A stretch of DNA of 64,000 nt, from the NCBI GenBank assembly GCA_963817335.1, contig CAWFNX010000001.1, forward strand, positions 434,001-498,000, read 5' to 3'. The notes under the pieces are model-generated. The model did no database searches. It saw nothing but the letters and a program-made list of their open reading frames with translations, and was not told where the DNA came from. The DNA is from AV40 sp963817335 (lineage in GTDB: Bacteria > Verrucomicrobiota > Verrucomicrobiia > Chthoniobacterales > UBA10450). Position 1 is the stretch's first letter. Every line of letters starts with the position of its first letter. The position numbers and the translations under genes were made by a program. Positions 51,468-60,405 of the stretch are shown in pieces.

Positions 51468-53191
51468 ATGAGAAGCAAATCTTTCGGCGAACGGATCGCA
51501 GATGTCTTGATCGAGGAGGGTTTGCTTCTCCCGAACCAGCTCGAGGAAGCGATCGGCATTCAAAAGTCCGAGGGCGGACGGTTGCTGAAAGATTTTGACC
51601 GACACGCAGTTCGTCACCGAGCAGGACATGGTGTTCAGCATGGGACGTTGCCTGAACACGCCGCCGGTCAATCTGTCGCAAGCTCCGTGTGCCGGAGGAA
51701 GTGATGTCGATCTGTTCCCGCGCGAAATGGCCAAGGCGAACAAGCTGGTGCCGATCGCGCGGTTGGACGGAAAACTTTTCGTGGCAATGGCCGACCCGAC
51801 CAACGTGCTCGCGGTCGACGACCTGAAGCGGCGGGTGCAACTCGAGATCGTTCCGATGATCGCGACCGAGCGCGCGGTGATCGACACGCTCAGCGGGAGT
51901 GCATGGCGCGGGCAACATGAGCCAGGTGCTGCGGCAGGTTTCGGACGAAGCCGCTCAGGGCGCGGAATCGTGGAAGTCCAGTCGGCCAAACGCGAAGAGA
52001 TCGATCTCGACCGACTGGCGCACGACAGCGAAGACGCGCCGGTCATCAAGATCGTCAACCTGATCCTCGCCCAGGCGGTCAAGGAAAAGGCGTCGGACAT
52101 TCACATCGAGCCATTTCAAAATACGCTCAAGCTGCGTTATCGCATCGACGGCGAATTGATTCCGGCGGAGTCGCCGCCCAAGGCCCTGCAGCTCGCGATC
52201 ACGTCGCGCATCAAGATTTTCGCCGGTCTGAACATCGCGGAGCGCCGTGTTCCGCAGGACGGACGTTTCCGGATCCGCGTGCTCGGCAAAGAGATCGATC
52301 TGCGTATTTCGATTCTGCCGACCGCGCACGGCGAAAAAATCGTCATCCGTATTCTCGATAAAGCATCGCTCAGCGGAAGCATCGACCAGATGGGCATGGA
52401 TGCCGACACGTTGGCGAAATTCAAGAAAGCGATCGACGCGCCGCACGGAATGATTCTGGTCACCGGTCCGACCGGTTCCGGCAAAACGACCACGCTTTAT
52501 TCCGTGCTGCAGGAATTGAACAGCCCGCAAGTACAACATCGTGACCGTCGAAGACCCGATCGAGTACGAGCTGACGGGAATTAACCAGGTCGCGGTGCGC
52601 TCGGATATCGGTCTCGATTTCGCATCGGCACTGCGCTCGATTCTGCGTCAGGACCCGGACATCGTGATGGTCGGTGAAATTCGTGACAACGAAACGGCCG
52701 ACATCGCGGTGAAAGCGGCGCTGACCGGTCACCAGGTGTTGAGCACGCTGCATACGAACGACGCCGCCGGCGCCATCACCCGTCTCGACGACATGGGCAT
52801 CGAGCCGTTTTTGATTTCGAGCTCGATCCTGATGACCTGCGCCCAACGTCTGGTCCGGCGGATTTGCTCGAATTGCCGCGAGGAATTTGTTCCTGAGCCG
52901 GAAATTCTTCAAAAGCTCAACCTGGCTGAGAATAAAGAAGCCGCTTTTTATCAGGGCAGCGGCTGCGATCGTTGCAAAGGACGCGGTTATCTCGGACGCG
53001 CGGCCATAATCGAAGCGCTTCCAGTGAGCGAGGCGATCCGCCGTCTTATCATCAAGCGCGCTTCGGCCGCGGTGATCAAGAACCAGGCGATCACCGAGGG
53101 GATGAAAACGCTGCGCATGGTTGGAATCGAGAAGGCGCTCGAAGGCGTGACTACGCTGGAAGAAATCTGGCGGGTCACGGCGGAGGACTAA
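51468..53191 (+). pseudogene. PilB/GspE-type ATPase, frame broken by four single-base indels
   Basis: Read across three frames, this encodes a full PilB/GspE ATPase of about 570 residues: MshEN domain from ATG 51468 (FGERIADVLIEEG), Walker A GPTGSGKTTTLYS, Walker B with MVGEIRDNETADIA, STLHTNDAAGAITRL, and the CSNC/CDRC zinc motif. Frame changes are needed near 51591 (extra base), 51905 (extra), 51967 (missing) and 52529 (extra). All the family motifs remain, so the damage is recent, or the indels are assembly errors. Neighbours on both sides are intact. If real, the type IV pilus-like motor here is dead unless another copy exists. Confidence 0.8.
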
Positions 53192-53194
53192 GCG

Positions 53195-55384
53195 ATGACG
53201 ATTCCGTTTCTCGATCTTTTGAAGAAGTTGACCGGACGCCTGGGCGGCGGCGGCACCGCAGTCGCCGAAGCTCCAAGTCGCCCCGCATCGCGCGTCATTC
53301 GTCCGAAGAAACCGGACACCGAACGGTTGAGCAAAACCGTGATGCCGAATGCGACCCGCTCGTTCTCGCAACAGCCCGATCCGTTCCGATCTGCGGCGAC
53401 AACCGCTACGGCGCCGCGCAGCAGCATGCCGATGGAACTTGGCGCTCGCAAAATTACTGCTTCGTCGGCGAAACCGCGCCCATCGCAATTGCCACCGGCC
53501 CTGGCCCGAGCCTTGGAGCCAAAAGTCGAACGCACCATTTCGCTGCGCGTATCGGACCTGCTCGACGTTGTGCCGGTCGGATTCATCAAGCCGGTCGAAA
53601 TCCTTGACATAAACGCGGTGGTTTCGCTGAAGGCATCCGAGATCGAGAAGGGAATGCCGGAAAAACATCCGACGATTTCGCTGCCGAGCCTTTATCAGCA
53701 GGTGCCTGAGATTTTCCTGCGGAGTGTTCGATCGGACGATGACACGCGAGTGGATCTTCCCTACGAAAAAGTCCTCGAACAATTTCAAAACGTGCACGTG
53801 CGCGCGGATCAGGTGCGCGATCCGGCAGTTCCTCACGTCGATACGCCGATTCTGACCGCGACGATCGAAGATTCTGAGCGTTTCGGGACGAAGATCGAAC
53901 CTATCGAAACCTCATTTGGGACGGATGTCGCGGTGAAACATGCGTCGGCGAAGTCAATTGCCGAAGCCGAGCCGGATGCGACACCCGCTCAGACCGAAGC
54001 CCCGGCGAAATCGACGCCATCGAGCCAGCGAGTCGTTTCACTTCATTCGCCCGAGTTAAAGTCGAAGAACGAGACTCCGGAGCCGAGCCCCACCGAGACA
54101 GAAATTCCTTTTGAACTTTCGCCGAATGGAACGGGTGCGTCCGCAACCGAGAGAGTTCCAGCCTCTAGCGGGCCGCCCGTTCCAACTCCTTTACCGTTCA
54201 CTCCCGAGCTTGCGAAGATCGCGTTCGAGTTGCCGCCAGAAAAATCGGTGACCAAACAGCCGGAGAAGAAAGCGGAAACGCCGCCGTTCACTCCGGAGTT
54301 CGCGAAGATTGCGTTCAAGCTGCCGCAAGAAAAACCGGTGACCAACGAACCGCAGAAGAAAGCGGAAGCGCCGGCGGTCGCGAAAACCACAGTGGAAAAG
54401 CCGGCAACGCAGGTGGCACAATCGTCGCCCGACAAGCCATTCACGCTTCGTTTGCAAGCGGATGCGGGGAAACCCGCCGCGCCGGAGCCATCAAAGAGTA
54501 CGCGGCCGGAGCCAATAAAAGGCGCGCCGCCAGAACCCCCGATTGTCGCGCCATCGGTTTCGACTTCGCCAGTCGTCCCTGAGCCAGCAAAGGACGCTCC
54601 GTCAATTTCGTTTTCGCTGAAAGCAGTGTTGCAGAACCTGCCGGCTTTCCAATTAGCCGGCGATGTGGGCGCCGTTTCGGATGACGAACGGTTTACTTTA
54701 CCGTTGAAGTTGATCGAACCGCAACTGGCCCGGGGACGGGTTTCAGTGGCGCCGGATGTTTTTCAAACCGCATTGCCGGAAAAGCATCGGGGTCTCTTTC
54801 ACGTCGACGTCGCCAAAACGCCAGTCGCGTTTCCTCTCGAAGAAGTGCTGAAGAACCTTCCGGTAACGGTTCTAAAACTTCGCGACGATCAGCAGGCACT
54901 CGCCCTCGACAAAGATTTTGAAACACCGTTCCTCCTCAAAGCGAAGGAAGACGAGCGCCGTCTTGCTCCGAAAACGGAACCGGTTGAGAAGAAACCAGTC
55001 GCCGAAAAAGCCGATCCGAAGGAAATCGTTGCTCAAGCCACAGCGTTGGCAGGCGTGAAAGCATGCGCCATCACCTTTTCGGACGGATTGAGTCTGGCCG
55101 GAGAATTGCCCGAGCAAGTCGAGGCTGATGGTTTGGCCGCAATGGCGCCGTCGATGTTGGAACGAATCAGCCAGCACGTGAACGAAACTAAATTGGGCGA
55201 GCTGATCGCGATGACGTTGTACGCGAAAAACTCCGCCGTCAGCTTTTTTGCGCGGGGAAATGTTTGCCTGACCGCTCTGCACGAGAACCCGCTCGCCCCC
55301 GAAATTCGGACGCGCCTGGCCGAGCTCGTCGAGAAACTTTCCAAAACTTACGCACAACCGGAGAGCCCGAATGTCGATCATTAA
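53195..55384 (+). CDS. Large protein with C-terminal Roadblock/LC7 domain
   Basis: This 729-residue protein has a disordered Pro/Ala/Lys-rich body with recurring short blocks that end in LP (ISLPSLYQQVPEIF, VLQNLPAF, EVLKNLPV) and an internal duplicate of about 33 residues (FTPELAKIAFELP and FTPEFAKIAFKLP, about 333-395). The last 110 residues (about 615-725) form a Roadblock/LC7-like domain: VKACAITFSDGLSLAGELP, LIAMTLYAKNSAVSFFARGNVCLTALH. Roadblock proteins act as partners or GAPs of MglA-type GTPases, and MglA is encoded next with a 14-bp overlap. It starts 3 bp after the ATPase gene. Confidence 0.75.
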   Translation: MTIPFLDLLKKLTGRLGGGGTAVAEAPSRPASRVIRPKKPDTERLSKTVMPNATRSFSQQPDPFRSAATTATAPRSSMPMELGARKITASSAKPRPSQLPPALARALEPKVERTISLRVSDLLDVVPVGFIKPVEILDINAVVSLKASEIEKGMPEKHPTISLPSLYQQVPEIFLRSVRSDDDTRVDLPYEKVLEQFQNVHVRADQVRDPAVPHVDTPILTATIEDSERFGTKIEPIETSFGTDVAVKHASAKSIAEAEPDATPAQTEAPAKSTPSSQRVVSLHSPELKSKNETPEPSPTETEIPFELSPNGTGASATERVPASSGPPVPTPLPFTPELAKIAFELPPEKSVTKQPEKKAETPPFTPEFAKIAFKLPQEKPVTNEPQKKAEAPAVAKTTVEKPATQVAQSSPDKPFTLRLQADAGKPAAPEPSKSTRPEPIKGAPPEPPIVAPSVSTSPVVPEPAKDAPSISFSLKAVLQNLPAFQLAGDVGAVSDDERFTLPLKLIEPQLARGRVSVAPDVFQTALPEKHRGLFHVDVAKTPVAFPLEEVLKNLPVTVLKLRDDQQALALDKDFETPFLLKAKEDERRLAPKTEPVEKKPVAEKADPKEIVAQATALAGVKACAITFSDGLSLAGELPEQVEADGLAAMAPSMLERISQHVNETKLGELIAMTLYAKNSAVSFFARGNVCLTALHENPLAPEIRTRLAELVEKLSKTYAQPESPNVDH

Positions 55385-56036
55385 TTACGCCAGCCGCGAG
55401 ATTCAGTTCAAAATCGTCTACTACGGCCCAGCTTTGTGCGGGAAGACGACGAATCTGAATTACATCCATCAGCGGATCAATCCGCTGAACCGGGGCGACC
55501 TGGTCTCGTTGGCGACTGCGACCGAACGCACTCTATTCTTCGATTTTTTGCCGTTGAACGCGGTGGTGATCAAAGGGTTCGTGACAAAGTTTCAGCTCTA
55601 CACCGTTCCCGGCCAGGTCATTTATAACGCGACCCGTCAATTGGTGTTGCGGAGTGTGGACGGGGTTGTGTTCGTCGCCGATTCCCAGTGGGAAAAAATG
55701 GAAGAGAACGTGGAGAGCTGGAAAAATCTCTCCGACAATTTGCTGCTCCAGAACATGAACATCGACGACACGCCGTGCGTGCTCGAGTACAACAAACGTG
55801 ACCTCCCGAACATCGCGCCCGTTAACTACATGGAATACGTGTTGAACAACGGGAAGAAACGACTGCAAAGCTTTGAGGTCATTTCCAGTTCGGGCCAGAA
55901 CGTGTTCGCGGCCCTCAACGCCGTCTCCCAGATTTTGCTTCACAAGTTCAGCAAACAAAGCGAAGCGCCTCAAGGCGCGCCGTTGCCGGTCGCCATTCCG
56001 GTCGAGCCGCAACAAAAGCAAAAGCTTCCCGCGTGA
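55371..56036 (+). CDS. mglA: MglA-like small Ras-like GTPase
   Basis: This 221-residue protein has a Walker A GPALCGKTTN, a G2 Thr in TERTLFFDFLPL, TVPGQVIYNATRQLVLR as the MglA-type G3, and a G4-type NKRD (EYNKRDLPN). MglA sets polarity and drives gliding or twitching in Myxococcus and Thermus. It overlaps the large Roadblock gene by 14 bp and the small one by 4 bp, so the GTPase is made with two potential regulators. The C-terminal 25 residues are Pro/Gln-rich. Confidence 0.9.
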   Translation: MSIINYASREIQFKIVYYGPALCGKTTNLNYIHQRINPLNRGDLVSLATATERTLFFDFLPLNAVVIKGFVTKFQLYTVPGQVIYNATRQLVLRSVDGVVFVADSQWEKMEENVESWKNLSDNLLLQNMNIDDTPCVLEYNKRDLPNIAPVNYMEYVLNNGKKRLQSFEVISSSGQNVFAALNAVSQILLHKFSKQSEAPQGAPLPVAIPVEPQQKQKLPA

Positions 56037-56521
56037 ACGCGATTCCCGTCTTAACGATTGAAGATGTGGCGACCCTGGACGGCGTCCTCGGCGATTTTCT
56101 GAAAAAGACCGAGGCCGAGCTGACGATCGTCATCGATCGCGGCGGCAACGTGATCTCGCAGTGCGGCGACATGGACGTGATGGACGTGACAGTTATCGCG
56201 GCTCTGGCCGCCGGTTCCTTCGCGGCTACCCGCGAGCTTGCCCGCAGGATTGGTGAAGTCGAGTTCAACGCCTTGTATCACCAGGGCAATGGCAATCACA
56301 TGTTCATGAATTCGGTCGATGACGAAACGATCATGATCACGGTATTCGGTTCGCGGACAACCGTGGGCCTGGTCCGGTTTTATTCTGCCGGCACCGCCCA
56401 AAATGTGGCCACGGTGTTGAATGCGCTCCGCAGGGATACCCACGGTTTTTCATTCGACGCGAAAGATATTTCCGCCGCGCCGGTCTTTGTCGACCACGCG
56501 GAAGTGACCGGTGACCAGTGA
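56033..56521 (+). CDS. Roadblock/LC7 domain protein, MglB-like
   Basis: This 162-residue protein matches a single Roadblock/LC7 domain: ELTIVIDRGGNVISQCG, VIAALAAGSFAATRELARRIG, and MFMNSVDDETIMITVFGSRTTVGLVRF. MglB is the GAP of MglA, and this gene directly follows mglA (GTG start overlapping its stop). The last five codons (VTGDQ) fall inside a repeat that is present inverted at 56820-56840. Confidence 0.85.
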   Translation: MNAIPVLTIEDVATLDGVLGDFLKKTEAELTIVIDRGGNVISQCGDMDVMDVTVIAALAAGSFAATRELARRIGEVEFNALYHQGNGNHMFMNSVDDETIMITVFGSRTTVGLVRFYSAGTAQNVATVLNALRRDTHGFSFDAKDISAAPVFVDHAEVTGDQ

Positions 56522-56840
56522 CAAGCGGACGGTTGCCTGTCTGAACTGCATGTAGGGTCGGGAAGCATTCATTCTCTCCGGTTACAATCTTCCCGGAACA
56601 ATCGAGGCAGCTTGTGTCGGCTGCTGGACCAAGAATTGCAACCGACTCGGGCTGCCTCTCCATCGGGGAACAGTATTCCTCTCCCGCTTCCTCTACCCAT
56701 AATCTTCGTCTTCTATTTGGATTAAGGCGGAGATCGCAGAGGAAGAGTAAGAGTAAGAGGAAGAGGAAGAGCAAAAGAGGAAGAAGCGAAGGGTTCGCGA
56801 AGATGCAGAGGCGACGCTTTTGTCACTGGTCACCGGTCAC
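56504..56840. repeat. 21-bp perfect inverted repeat bounding a simple-repeat gap
   Basis: GTGACCGGTGACCAGTGACA (from 56504) occurs inverted, perfectly for 21 bp, at 56820-56840. Between them is a 56739-56788 purine run of GAAGAG/GTAAGAG units and no gene. The stretch separates the MglA-type operon from the convergent pilC. Confidence 0.65.
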
Positions 56841-56856
56841 TCTCCTTAAACAGAAA

Positions 56857-56880
56857 GGGACGGACCTTTCGGTCCGCCCC
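56857..56880. terminator. Hairpin near the end of pilC
   Basis: CGGACC (56861-56866) and GGTCCG (56871-56876) form a stem with loop TTTC, extended by GGG/CCC. It lies 39 bp beyond the pilC stop on the minus strand. No good T-run follows, so termination is only a guess; it may be part of a repeat. Confidence 0.35.
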
Positions 56881-56918
56881 CTCCCTGCCTACGAGCTTCT
56901 CCTAGCTCTTTTGGGAAA

Positions 56919-58148
56919 TCAGTGTCCGGATGAGTTCTGTGAGACCACTTCGTTGAGTTTGAAGATCGGCAAGAACATCGCAATCACGATGCCGCCGACG
57001 ATTACACCCAGGAAAACGATCAGCAGCGGCTCGATCAATGAGGTCAAGGCGTCGAGCATGGCTTCAATCTCTTCGTCCCAGAAGTCGGCCATTTTCTCGA
57101 GCATGTTGTCGATCTTGCCGGTGGCTTCGCCTGCAGCGACCATTCGCAGAAGCATTGGCGGGAAGATTGTTTTCTTGGACATGGCGACGGATAGGTTGTC
57201 GCCTTTTTCGACATCTTCACCGAGGGATTTGATCCCTTTCTCAATCACGTCGTTGCCCGACGCACCACCGACGATCTCGATGACTTCGAGAATTGGCACA
57301 CCGCTTCGAATCAACTGGGCGAAGGTGCGGGCAAACCGCGACATCGCGATCTTATGAATGAGCGGTCCAAACACCGGCAGCTTCAATTGCCACCGGTCCC
57401 ACAGCTGCTTGCCGGTCTGCGATCGGAGAAAGGTCCGAACGCCGACAATCATCGCCACGATGCCGACCACCAGAAAATACCATTCGCCGCGAACGAAATC
57501 GCTGACGTCGATCAAGAATTGCGTAGGAGCGGGGAGTTTGGCGCCGAAATCCTTAAAGATTTCGCCGAAGATTGGGACGACCCGGACGATCAGGAACGTG
57601 GTAATGGCGAATGCGATGCAAACCACGATGACCGGATAGGTCATGGCCGATTTGACCTTTTTGCGCAAACGGGCGCTCGCTTCGAGGAATCCGGCGAGGC
57701 GCTCCAAGATCTCGGCCAAGAGACCGCCGGTTTCACCCGCTTTTACCATGCTGACGAACAGATGGTTAAAAACGCGCGGATGCTTGCCGATCGCTTCGTG
57801 AAATGTTTCGCCACCCTGGACCCGGGTGGTAACGTCGCTGACGACGTGACGCAGGTTCTTCTGCCGCTTGGGATCGCACTGGTCATAAAGGGCGGTTAAA
57901 CCCTGGACCAGGGAAATGCCGGCCTCGATCATGGTGGCCAGCTGCCGGGTGAAGAGAACCAGGTCGGTTTCTTTTACCGTCCAGACTTTCTTTTTGGTCT
58001 TGCTGGCAACGGATTTTTCTTGAAGAGACAACACCATCAGGCCGCGGCTCATTAAGCTCGTGACAGCGTTATCCTCGTTAAGGGCGTCTTGAATACCGGA
58101 GACGATGCGGCCGGAGGCGTCTCTAGCTTGGTAGGCGAAGGTGATCAT
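56919..58148 (-). CDS. pilC: Type II secretion/type IV pilus inner membrane protein PilC/GspF
   Basis: This 409-residue protein matches full-length PilC/GspF: two T2SSF domains (about 75-198 and 275-398) with RQLATMIEAGISLVQGL, GETGGLLAEILERLAGFLE, TFAQLIRSGVPILEVIEIV and AAGEATGKIDNMLEKMADFWDEE, plus three helices (about 175-200, 222-245 and 380-402). It is the membrane platform for the PilB ATPase. Start ATG 58148 (MITFAYQARD) is chosen; the upstream extension lacks family similarity. It is divergent from the 58233 gene and convergent with the MglA operon. Confidence 0.94.
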   Translation of the reverse strand: MITFAYQARDASGRIVSGIQDALNEDNAVTSLMSRGLMVLSLQEKSVASKTKKKVWTVKETDLVLFTRQLATMIEAGISLVQGLTALYDQCDPKRQKNLRHVVSDVTTRVQGGETFHEAIGKHPRVFNHLFVSMVKAGETGGLLAEILERLAGFLEASARLRKKVKSAMTYPVIVVCIAFAITTFLIVRVVPIFGEIFKDFGAKLPAPTQFLIDVSDFVRGEWYFLVVGIVAMIVGVRTFLRSQTGKQLWDRWQLKLPVFGPLIHKIAMSRFARTFAQLIRSGVPILEVIEIVGGASGNDVIEKGIKSLGEDVEKGDNLSVAMSKKTIFPPMLLRMVAAGEATGKIDNMLEKMADFWDEEIEAMLDALTSLIEPLLIVFLGVIVGGIVIAMFLPIFKLNEVVSQNSSGH

Positions 58149-58232
58149 TCTGTTATAATTACTATAATCAGTAGAGCAACTAGGATGCCACCGCTTGCTC
58201 AACCCGCCGCGCCCCGCCACTTTATACCCGCT

Positions 58233-58853
58233 ATGCCCGCTCCTATTGCCCCCGAATTTGACCGACTTCGCCCCGGATTGTGGACGTGGCACGCCTTCGA
58301 TCATTCAGTCAAAGCCGAGCTTTTCTCTACCGCCTTGGCTACCGATCGACGGATATATATCTTCGATCCAATCCCGCTGGCCGAGCCGGACCTCGGCGAG
58401 CTGAACCAAGCCGGCGAAATCGCGGGCGTGATTATTACCAATGCCAATCATCAGCGCTCCGCACTGGAGTATTCCGACCGGTTTTCGGTCCCCGTTTTCG
58501 CGCATCCCGACGCCTTGACAGCGATTAACCCGACTCGGTCGGGTGACTTTTCGGCAGTCGCGTCGCAAGCGGATTTTGAAGTGATCGAGATCGAGGGCGC
58601 GGTCTTAGGCGAGATCGCCCTTTTTCATTCGGCGAACGGGGGAACTCTGATTGTCGGCGATGCCTTGATTAATTTCGATCCCTACGGCTTTACTTTCCTG
58701 CCTCGAAAATATTGCCTGGACCAAAAACAAATGCGTCGCTCGTTGGGCAAGCTTCTTTCATTGTCGATCAACCGAATGCTTTTTGCTCACGGCACTCCGA
58801 TTCTTTCCAACGCGGACGAACAGTTGCGTCATCTTCTGGAGAGCAAAGTTTGA
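58233..58853 (+). CDS. MBL-fold-like protein with degenerate metal site
   Basis: This protein of about 206 residues has the strand and loop pattern of metallo-beta-lactamase fold proteins: GVIITNANHQRSALEYSDRF where HxHxDH would be, FAHPDA, GGTLIVGDALINFDPYGF and MLFAHGTPI. The first motif has one His only, so metal binding is probably lost or altered. Starts at 58185 or 58233 are both possible. Its stop overlaps the start of the prenyltransferase gene. Confidence 0.62.
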   Translation: MPAPIAPEFDRLRPGLWTWHAFDHSVKAELFSTALATDRRIYIFDPIPLAEPDLGELNQAGEIAGVIITNANHQRSALEYSDRFSVPVFAHPDALTAINPTRSGDFSAVASQADFEVIEIEGAVLGEIALFHSANGGTLIVGDALINFDPYGFTFLPRKYCLDQKQMRRSLGKLLSLSINRMLFAHGTPILSNADEQLRHLLESKV

Positions 58854-59746
58854 TGACGGAAATGGCTTCGCACGATCGACAGCTTCAAGTTGAACCGGGT
58901 TCAGCGAACGCGATCGGGCGATTTCTCCGGCTGATCCGTTTTTCCCACACCATCTTCGCCCTTCCGTTCGCGTTGGGGGCGCTTGTGGTTGCCGCAAACG
59001 GGATGCCGTCGCCCCGGGTTTTGGCGTTGGTCCTTGTTTGCATGGTTTGCGCGCGAACTGCAGCGATGCTCTTCAATCGCTGGGTCGATTGGTCATTGGA
59101 TCAACGCAACCCGCGAACGGCATCGCGGCATTTCTTGCTGCCAAAGTCCGCGGTGTTAGCACTGACCATCGTCAGTTCGGCTGCGTTTATCATCGCGGCC
59201 GGTGCGATCAACCGGTTGACGTTGATGCTCTCACCCATCGCGCTGGCGATCATTTTTCTGTACTCCCTGACCAAGCGTTTCACCTCCGCGACCCATTTCT
59301 TTCTGGGTGCCGCGCTGGCGATTTCGCCCATCGGCGCCTGGATTGCGCAGACCGGGAGGGTCGATCTTGCCCCGTTTGTGCTGGCCGCGGGGATTGTTTG
59401 CTGGGTGGCCGGCTTTGATTTGATCTACGCCACGCAGGATTTTGATTTCGACAAACGCGAAGGGATTCATTCCTTAGTGGTCCGCCTGGGGATTCCTGGC
59501 AGTCTCCGATTGGCCCAGCTGCTTCATTTGCTTCTTTGGGTTGCGCTGATCGCCTTCGGCTTGATTGCGCAGCTTGGAGCGATCTACTTCGGCGCGATGG
59601 CGCTGGTGGCGGCGGCTTTGTTTTTCGAACATCGCAGCGCGCGATCGCTCGACGTCGCGAGCGTTAATCGCGCGTTTTTTCAAAGCAACGCTTTCGTTAG
59701 CGGCGTTTTTCTGGCCGGGGTCTGCTTGGATCGGCTGCTTAGGTAG
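58853..59746 (+). CDS. mqnP: UbiA-family prenyltransferase (MqnP-like)
   Basis: This 297-residue protein has about eight helices and both Asp-rich motifs: NRWVDWSLDQRNPRTASR and DLIYATQDFDFDKREGIHS. The sequence between them and the RTASRHFLLP variant fit 4-hydroxybenzoate/MqnP-type transferases, which prenylate the aromatic head of menaquinone (futalosine route) or ubiquinone. A menaquinone role would suit ACIII. The start ATG 58853 overlaps the previous stop; the stop lies inside a repeat. Confidence 0.78.
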   Translation: MTEMASHDRQLQVEPGSANAIGRFLRLIRFSHTIFALPFALGALVVAANGMPSPRVLALVLVCMVCARTAAMLFNRWVDWSLDQRNPRTASRHFLLPKSAVLALTIVSSAAFIIAAGAINRLTLMLSPIALAIIFLYSLTKRFTSATHFFLGAALAISPIGAWIAQTGRVDLAPFVLAAGIVCWVAGFDLIYATQDFDFDKREGIHSLVVRLGIPGSLRLAQLLHLLLWVALIAFGLIAQLGAIYFGAMALVAAALFFEHRSARSLDVASVNRAFFQSNAFVSGVFLAGVCLDRLLR

Positions 59747-59858
59747 CGGCGATTGACCTCAATCGCCATTTGGCGGTTCGGTGAATCATGCCGCTCTGCG
59801 GCAATCTATTGGCGGGCACATTCTAGATGAACTAGCGGGAGCGTAACCGCCGCTACCT
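59741..59858. repeat. Hairpin element with inverted ends between mqnP and rpiB
   Basis: AGGTAGCGGCG (59741-59751) and CGCCGCTACCT (59848-59858) are complementary outer ends. Inside lie smaller stems such as GGCGATTGA/TCAATCGCC and TGCCGC/GCGGCA. The element carries the stop codon of mqnP at one end and reaches the last codon of rpiB at the other. Confidence 0.72.
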
Positions 59859-60288
59859 ACATCGCGTTCAATTGGGCCACGCGTCTTTCGTGGCGGCCGC
59901 CTTCGAAGGGTGTTTCCAGCCAAATTCGCACAATTTTCATCGCCATCTCTTCGGGAATCACCCGTTGGCCTAACGAAAGGACGTTCGCGTCATTGTGCTG
60001 TCGCGATAATCGCGCGACCTCTTCGTTCCAGCAAAGTGCGCAACGAACGCCGTGAACTTTGTTCGCCACCATGGCTTCGCCATTTCCCGATCCACCGAAA
60101 ACGAAGCCGCGTTCGCACTCGCCCCGGGCCACCGCTTCAGCGGCCGGCCGAATGAAGAGGGGATAATCGACCGGATCCTCGCTGAACGTGCCGAAGTCTT
60201 TGACTTCATGACCAAGTGAAGTCAGCAGCTCCTTCACTTTCTCTTTGTAACGAAAACCGGCGTGATCCGTGCCGAGTGAAATTTTCAT
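59857..60288 (-). CDS. rpiB: Ribose-5-phosphate isomerase B
   Basis: This 143-residue protein is full length for RpiB: MKISLGTDHAGFRYKEKV with the phosphate-binding DHAG, GFVFGGSGNGEAMVANKV (the usual active-site Cys of CGTGIG is Ser here), HNDANVLSLGQRVI and FEGGRHERRVAQL. The frame is open upstream but ATG 60288 starts the family's first strand. Interconverts ribose 5-phosphate and ribulose 5-phosphate. Its leader consists of dispersed repeat. Confidence 0.92.
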   Translation of the reverse strand: MKISLGTDHAGFRYKEKVKELLTSLGHEVKDFGTFSEDPVDYPLFIRPAAEAVARGECERGFVFGGSGNGEAMVANKVHGVRCALCWNEEVARLSRQHNDANVLSLGQRVIPEEMAMKIVRIWLETPFEGGRHERRVAQLNAM

Positions 60289-60405
60289 GAGACACCAATT
60301 ACATGAAGTATTGAGACACGAATTGCACGAATTATCACAAATTGATCGCCTTTCAGTCGGCATCTTTGGGCATGCATTCGTGTCATTCGTGAAATTCGTG
60401 TCTAA
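60289..60405. repeat. Dispersed repeat, ACACGAATT family
   Basis: GAGACACGAATTGCACGAAT on the left and CATTCGTGTCATTCGTGAAA plus TTCGTGTC on the right form an imperfect inverted repeat. It fills the gap between rpiB and dnaJ. Related to 1724-1782. Confidence 0.55.

Noticed and set aside
50515..51918. Long antisense open frame of 467 codons opposite the TPR/MshEN gene
   Set aside because: It mirrors conserved coding sequence in high-GC DNA, is rich in Arg/His/Gln and shows no domain; a shadow frame.
51468..53191. Programmed ribosomal frameshifting in the pilB-like gene
   Set aside because: Four indels of both signs with no slippery heptamer or downstream structure at the sites; pseudogene or assembly error is simpler.
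52460..53836. Antisense frame of 458 codons opposite the pilB-like gene
   Set aside because: Opposite a gene with clear Walker motifs; no features of its own.
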